Source: Kiritimatiellia bacterium
GTDB lineage: Bacteria > Verrucomicrobiota > Kiritimatiellia > CAIQIC01 > Lenti-01
DNA length: 6,362 nt
Direction: 5' to 3'
Assembly: GCA_018432565.1 (NCBI GenBank)
Contig: JAHDSS010000161.1
Location: 1 to 6,362, forward strand
Shown here: piece after piece, positions 1 to 3,440 of the stretch
Position numbering within the stretch: the stretch's first letter is position 1
Layout of the letters: the number at the start of each line of letters is the position of its first letter
The notes under the pieces: model-generated
The model's input: the letters and a program-made list of their open reading frames with translations, nothing else
The model's database searches: none
Told to the model about the DNA's origin: nothing
Translations under genes and position numbers: made by a program

Positions 1-219
1 CCCGGCCGGCGTGCCGTCCCGGGCGGCCCGGTAGCGCGCCGCAAAACGGGCGAAGGCCTCCGCCTGCTGGGGCACCGCATCCACGAAGTTGTCCGCCGTG
101 CGCACGAACCCGTAGAGCGCAAACACCTCGTCGCGCATGGCCGGCGCGAAGAACAGGCTCGAGTGGAAATAGGTCGTGCTGCCGGCCTTGAACACCTGCG
201 CCTGGGAACGGCCGCTCAT
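1..219 (-). CDS. crtB: phytoene/squalene synthase family protein, N-terminal part (3' end outside window)
   Basis: Only the first 73 codons are present; the gene continues beyond base 1. The family joins two prenyl diphosphates head to head, and beside a CrtI-type desaturase the expected job is making phytoene from geranylgeranyl diphosphate (or dehydrosqualene from farnesyl diphosphate). The visible N-terminus shows the family pattern: an FKAGSTTYFHSSLFF stretch (residues 10-24), then R29, LYGFVRTADNFVD (residues 35-47). The last five residues, DNFVD (43-47), are the first DXXXD motif that binds diphosphate through Mg2+; the second position is N where many homologues have D. The ATG lies 1 nt after the crtI stop, with GGTGGA (235-230) about 10 nt upstream as a possible ribosome-binding site, so translational coupling is likely. 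C40 versus C30 substrate cannot be decided from this fragment; hopanoid HpnC/HpnD relatives are less likely given the neighbour. Confidence 0.87.
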   Translation of the reverse strand, partial: MSGRSQAQVFKAGSTTYFHSSLFFAPAMRDEVFALYGFVRTADNFVDAVPQQAEAFARFAARYRAARDGTPAG

Positions 220-220
220 G

Positions 221-1729
221 TCATTCTTTTCCACCCAGGTCCCCGCGCAGGTTCTCCGCCGCCACTTCCGCCGCGATCAGCACCATGGGCACCCCGATGC
301 CCGGATGCGTGTACTGCCCCGCATAGTGCAGATTGCGCACCTTGCGGCTGCGCAGGGACGGACGAAACACCGCCGTCTGCCTCAGCGTGTGCGAAATCCC
401 CAGCGCCGTCCCTTTCCACGCGTGATAGTCCCCCGCGAAATCCCGGTGGCTGAAGATCCGCTGCACCTCGATGTGCGGCGCGATCTCCTCGCCCGTGACC
501 TGTTCCACGTGGCGAATGACCTTCCGGGCGTAGGCGTCCCGCACGTCGTCGGAATCCTCCAGCCCTGCCGCCACCGGCACCAGCACGAACACATTCTCGC
601 GCCCCGGCGGCGCCATGCCCGGATCGGTTTTGCTGATGCACGACACATAGAAGCACGGAGCCTCCGGCCACGCCGGCCGCTTGAAGATCGCATCAAAATG
701 CGTGTTCCAGTCCGGCTGGAAATACAGGTTGTGATGCGCCAGCCGCTCCAGGCGCTTCGTCGTGCCCAGATACAGCAGGAACATGCTCGGCGCCACCACG
801 CGCTTCTCCCAGTAGCGCCGCGGATACGTGCAATCGGCCGGATCCAGCAGGTCCGTCTCCACGTGGGCGTAGTCGGCGTTCGCCAGCACCGCGTCGCAGG
901 GCAGCGACGCCCGCCCGCCGTCCGCCCCGCGCACCTGGACGCAGATGGCGCGCCCGTTCGCCGTCACGATCTTCTCCGCCTCGGTCGAAAACCGGAATTC
1001 CACGCCCTGTTCCTCCGCCAGCCGCCGCATCCCCTGCGCCACGGCCGACAGACCGCCCATGGGATAAAACACCCCCTGCGTCAAATCCACGTGCGACATC
1101 AGCGAATACATCGCCGGCGCGTCGTTCGGCGACGTTCCCAGAAACACCATGGCATATTCCAGGATCTGCCGCGCCCGGCGGTCGCCGAACTGCTTCCGCA
1201 CCGCGGCATCCAGTTTGCCCAGCACGTTCAGCTTGAGCCCCTCGGTCATCATCCGCCAGTTCAGGAAATCCAGCACCGTGCGGTAGTCGCGGTACAGGAA
1301 CTCCCCCACCGCCACCTTGTATTTGTAGGCCGCATCCGCCAGATAGGCTTCCAGTTTCCGGCCCCCCTCCGGCTCCAGCCGGTCGAACAGCGCCCGCACC
1401 CCGGCCCGGTCCGGCGGAATGTCGTGATGCTCTCCCGGGCCGGCAAAGACGCGGTACGACGGATCCAGCGGCTTCAACTCGTAGTAGTCGGCCGTGGTTT
1501 TGCCGAAGTGCGCGAAAAACCGCTCGAACACCTCCGGCATCAGGTACCACGACGGCCCCATGTCAAATGTGTAGCCTCCGGTCTGCCATATGCGCGCCCG
1601 GCCGCCGGCCTGGTCGTTGCGCTCGACCACCGTCACCCGGAAGCCGTCCTTCGCCAGCCGCGCCGCCGCCGCCATCCCTCCGATGCCCGCCCCCACCACT
1701 ACCACCCGGTCGCCACAACCTGTGTTCAT
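221..1729 (-). CDS. crtI: CrtI-type phytoene (or diapophytoene) desaturase
   Basis: FAD-dependent carotenoid desaturase of 502 aa, the usual family length (about 490-510). It would introduce conjugated double bonds into the polyene made by the next gene, probably at the membrane surface. An N-terminal Rossmann dinucleotide-binding motif GAGIGG (13-18) is followed by E36, which should bind the FAD ribose, and by GGRAR (42-46). The substrate side starts with DMGPSWYLMPEVFERFF (about 53-69) and LDPSYRVF. The C-terminal FAD/carotenoid signature YAGQYTHPGIGVPMVL spans about 469-484. The Tyr-Thr-His-Pro-Gly-Ile-Gly-Val-Pro form occurs in a bacterial and haloarchaeal branch of the family (from memory), so the number of desaturation steps is open. 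An in-frame extension upstream to 1885 exists, but homology begins at the ATG at 1729 and a promoter sits directly before it. There is no Shine-Dalgarno sequence, in line with a leaderless start. It is first in an operon with crtB. Confidence 0.93.
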   Translation of the reverse strand: MNTGCGDRVVVVGAGIGGMAAAARLAKDGFRVTVVERNDQAGGRARIWQTGGYTFDMGPSWYLMPEVFERFFAHFGKTTADYYELKPLDPSYRVFAGPGEHHDIPPDRAGVRALFDRLEPEGGRKLEAYLADAAYKYKVAVGEFLYRDYRTVLDFLNWRMMTEGLKLNVLGKLDAAVRKQFGDRRARQILEYAMVFLGTSPNDAPAMYSLMSHVDLTQGVFYPMGGLSAVAQGMRRLAEEQGVEFRFSTEAEKIVTANGRAICVQVRGADGGRASLPCDAVLANADYAHVETDLLDPADCTYPRRYWEKRVVAPSMFLLYLGTTKRLERLAHHNLYFQPDWNTHFDAIFKRPAWPEAPCFYVSCISKTDPGMAPPGRENVFVLVPVAAGLEDSDDVRDAYARKVIRHVEQVTGEEIAPHIEVQRIFSHRDFAGDYHAWKGTALGISHTLRQTAVFRPSLRSRKVRNLHYAGQYTHPGIGVPMVLIAAEVAAENLRGDLGGKE

Positions 1730-1735
1730 GCCGGC

Positions 1736-1765
1736 AGTATAGCCGCCGCCCCCCGCCCGTTGCAA
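1736..1765 (-). promoter_or_regulatory. sigma70-like promoter of crtI, probably leaderless
   Basis: On the minus strand TTGCAA (1765-1760) and TATACT (1741-1736) are separated by 18 bp. They match TTGACA at 4 of 6 and TATAAT at 5 of 6 positions. The -10 box ends 6 nt before the crtI ATG, so the normal start point, about 7 nt after the box, is the A of the ATG itself. The missing ribosome-binding site agrees with a leaderless mRNA. Two direct copies of CCGTTGC (plus strand 1757-1763 and 1771-1777) overlap or abut the -35 box and could be a regulator site, but may be chance. Confidence 0.6.
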
Positions 1766-1804
1766 GCAGGCCGTTGCCGGTTGGCGCGGCCCCCTCCTGT
1801 TCGC

Positions 1805-1832
1805 TTGACCCCGCCCCGCCAAACGGTAAGAC
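1805..1832 (+). promoter_or_regulatory. possible promoter of the CoA-binding protein-zupT operon
   Basis: TTGACC (1805-1810) matches the -35 consensus at 5 of 6 positions. After 16 bp comes TAAGAC (1827-1832), a poor -10 box (3 of 6). A start near 1839 would leave a leader of about 15 nt that just includes the GAGGAG ribosome-binding site. The pair faces away from the crtI promoter, so both promoters share a 124-bp divergent region. Confidence 0.35.
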
Positions 1833-1840
1833 TGGCAAAT

Positions 1841-1846
1841 GAGGAG
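1841..1846 (+). promoter_or_regulatory. Shine-Dalgarno sequence that fixes the start at 1854
   Basis: GAGGAG lies 7 nt before the ATG at 1854. An earlier in-frame ATG at 1839 would place this purine tract inside the coding region and has no site of its own. The family alignment (MNVAILGAS) also begins at 1854. Confidence 0.7.
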
Positions 1847-1853
1847 AGTGTCC

Positions 1854-2216
1854 ATGAACGTCGCCATTTTGGGAGCCAGCATCAAGCCCGAGCGCTACTC
1901 GAACCAGGCTGTCCGTCTGCTGGCGGAAAAAGGCCATGCCGTATTCCCCGTCCACCCCGCCGTCCCGGAAATCAGCGGCCACCGCGTGTTCAAGGCCCTG
2001 GCCGACATTCCCGACCCCGTGGACACCGTGACGATGTACGTTTCCCCCTCCCATTCCACCGGCATGGCCGACGCGATCCTGGCCGTCCGCCCCCGGCGCG
2101 TCATCTTCAATCCCGGCACCGAAAACCCGGAACTGGAGGAAACCCTTTCCGCCGCCGGCATCGAAACCGTCCATGCCTGCACGCTGGTTCTTCTGCGCAC
2201 CGGACAGTTCGGCTGA
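1854..2216 (+). CDS. small CoA-binding (Rossmann fold) protein, YccU/CoA_binding_2 type
   Basis: A 120-aa single-domain protein resembling the stand-alone CoA-binding domain family (related to the N-terminal domain of succinyl-CoA synthetase alpha). The nucleotide-binding start AILGAS (4-9) with KPERYS (11-16) and the loop NPGTENPE (86-93) are typical; the end ACTLVLLRTGQF (108-119) with C109 is also conserved in this family as I know it. Length is normal (about 120-140 aa) and there is no signal peptide or membrane segment, so it is cytoplasmic. The biochemical role of these single-domain proteins is not well established; binding of CoA or acyl-CoA is the family expectation, not something the sequence proves. 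It is first of a two-gene unit: its TGA is followed 3 nt later by the ATG of the ZIP transporter. Start chosen at 1854 because of GAGGAG at 1841-1846. Confidence 0.85.
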   Translation: MNVAILGASIKPERYSNQAVRLLAEKGHAVFPVHPAVPEISGHRVFKALADIPDPVDTVTMYVSPSHSTGMADAILAVRPRRVIFNPGTENPELEETLSAAGIETVHACTLVLLRTGQFG

Positions 2217-2219
2217 GCC

Positions 2220-3125
2220 ATGAACCCCGTCCTCGTCGCCCTGGGCCTGACGCTGTTTGCCGGCATGGCCACCGGCATCGGCAGCGTCATCGCCTTCACC
2301 GCCAAGCGCACCAATTTCCGCTTTCTCTCCATCGCCACCGGCTTCTCCGCCGGCGTCATGCTCTATGTCTCGTTCGTTGAAATCCTCGTCAAGGGCGGCG
2401 ACGCCCTCGCCCAGCGCTACGGCGAGGCCGCCGGCAACTGGATCAACGCCGCCGCCTTCTTCGGCGGCATGCTGCTGATCGGGCTGATCGACAATCTCAT
2501 CCCCGCGGCGGAAAACCCCCACGAAACCCACGCCGAATCCGAAACCCGCCCCCTGCACGACCCCAACGCCCCCATTCCCGACTTCGAGCATCAGGACGAA
2601 ACCCGCCCCAAGAACGGCGAAATCAGCGTCCACGACCACGCCCACCACCACCACAAGCTCATGCGCATGGGGCTGTTCACCGCGCTGGCCATCGGCATCC
2701 ACAACTTCCCCGAAGGCCTCGCCACCTTCCTCGCCGCCCTCCAGGATCCTTCCCTCGGCATCGCCATCGCCATTGCCGTCGCGCTTCACAACATCCCCGA
2801 GGGCATCAGCGTCTCCGTGCCCATCTTCTACGCCACCGGCAACCGCCGCAAGGCCTTCCTCTACTCCTTCCTCAGCGGCCTCGCCGAACCCGTCGGCGCC
2901 CTGCTCGCCTACTTCGCCTTGAGGCTCTTCGTCGGCGGCGGCAACGGCGTCTTCCCCCCCCAGGTCATGGGCATCCTCTTCGGCCTCGTCGCCGGCATCA
3001 TGGTCTACATCAGCGTCGACGAACTGCTCCCCACCAGCCGCGCCTACGGCAAGGGCCACGACAGCCTCCTCGGCCTGATCGGCGGCATGGCCGTCATGGC
3101 CCTCAGCCTCCTGTTGATGCAGTAG
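2220..3125 (+). CDS. zupT: ZIP-family divalent metal transporter, ZupT/GufA-like
   Basis: Inner-membrane importer of Zn2+ and probably other divalent metals (Fe2+, Mn2+, Co2+), 301 aa against about 257 in E. coli ZupT. Eight hydrophobic segments are visible at about 4-26, 34-56, 74-95, 150-172, 178-201, 212-238, 247-268 and 282-300. The metal site is shown by HNFPEG (161-166) in segment 4 and HNIPEG (190-195) in segment 5; segment 7 carries the conserved SVDELLP (265-271). The extra length lies in the loop between segments 3 and 4 (about 96-148), which is rich in His, Asp and Glu and ends in DHAHHHH (139-145), a probable metal-sensing or metal-collecting loop. It begins 3 nt after the CoA-binding gene with no strong Shine-Dalgarno, so it is likely translationally coupled. 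No metal-dependent operator was recognised. ZIP membership is certain; the substrate is inferred. Confidence 0.93.
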   Translation: MNPVLVALGLTLFAGMATGIGSVIAFTAKRTNFRFLSIATGFSAGVMLYVSFVEILVKGGDALAQRYGEAAGNWINAAAFFGGMLLIGLIDNLIPAAENPHETHAESETRPLHDPNAPIPDFEHQDETRPKNGEISVHDHAHHHHKLMRMGLFTALAIGIHNFPEGLATFLAALQDPSLGIAIAIAVALHNIPEGISVSVPIFYATGNRRKAFLYSFLSGLAEPVGALLAYFALRLFVGGGNGVFPPQVMGILFGLVAGIMVYISVDELLPTSRAYGKGHDSLLGLIGGMAVMALSLLLMQ

Positions 3126-3150
3126 CAAACGGTTGTTGGTTGTTGTTTCG

Positions 3151-3402
3151 GCTGCCCCCTGTCCCCCCTGGATCTCGGACCTCGCCTCCCCTGCCCCCTG
3201 CCCCCTGCCCTCCGTCCTCCGTCCTCCGTCTTCCGTCTTTCGTCCCCTCCCCCCTGTCCCCTGCCCTCCGTCTTCCGTCCTCCGTCCTCCGTCTTCCGTC
3301 TTCCGTTCCCTGTCCCCTGCCCCCTGTCTCCTGCCTCCTGACCTCTGTCCTCTGTCCTCTGCCTTCCGTCCTCCGTCCTCCATCTTCTGCCCCCTGTCTC
3401 CT
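3151..3402 (+). repeat. phase-locked heptanucleotide tandem array (YCYGYCY), intergenic
   Basis: Between 3190 and 3399 the plus strand consists of about 30 back-to-back 7-nt units of the form (T/C)C(C/T)G(T/C)C(C/T), such as TCCGTCC, TCCGTCT, CCTGTCC and CCTGCCC. A G occurs every 7 nt from 3193 to 3396 at 28 of 30 expected positions, with no other G in that stretch and only two A (3341 and 3382), and no insertion or deletion. A degenerate, differently phased stretch precedes it (3151-3189). Unit types come in small blocks (TCCGTCY runs alternate with CCTGYCY runs). On the minus strand the unit reads GGACGGA and, taken as codons, gives GRRTEDG; this produces spurious open frames but there is no evidence of a protein. 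As RNA from the plus strand it is C-rich and G-poor directly after the zupT stop, like a Rho loading site. Together with 3126-3150 and 3403-3440 it makes up the 315-bp gap, in which I see no gene and no hairpin terminator. Confidence 0.9.
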
Positions 3403-3404
3403 CC

Positions 3405-3433
3405 TTGCCGACCCGGCCCCGCCGTGATACAAC
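3405..3433 (+). promoter_or_regulatory. possible promoter of the restriction-modification gene
   Basis: TTGCCG (3405-3410, 4 of 6) and TACAAC (3428-3433, 4 of 6) are 17 bp apart, the ideal spacing. The -10 box ends 7 nt before the ATG at 3441 and there is no Shine-Dalgarno in between, so the message would be leaderless or nearly so, as at crtI. The pair sits exactly at the right border of the heptad array, where the pyrimidine pattern stops. The boxes are weak individually. Confidence 0.4.
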
Positions 3434-3440
3434 CGACATC

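Noticed and set aside
176..2380. Plus-strand open frame of 734 aa rich in Arg, His and Pro
   Set aside because: It lies antisense to crtI, crosses the divergent promoter region and then overlaps the CoA-binding gene out of frame. Composition is that of a shadow of GC-rich coding sequence.
3190..3399. CRISPR array
   Set aside because: The period is 7 nt with no alternation of constant repeat and unique spacer, and no cas gene is near.
3130..3435. 7-bp inverted repeat CGGTTGT (3130-3136) / ACAACCG (3429-3435) flanking the heptad array
   Set aside because: Too short to distinguish from chance over 300 bp; no target-site duplication or transposase, so no support for a mobile element.
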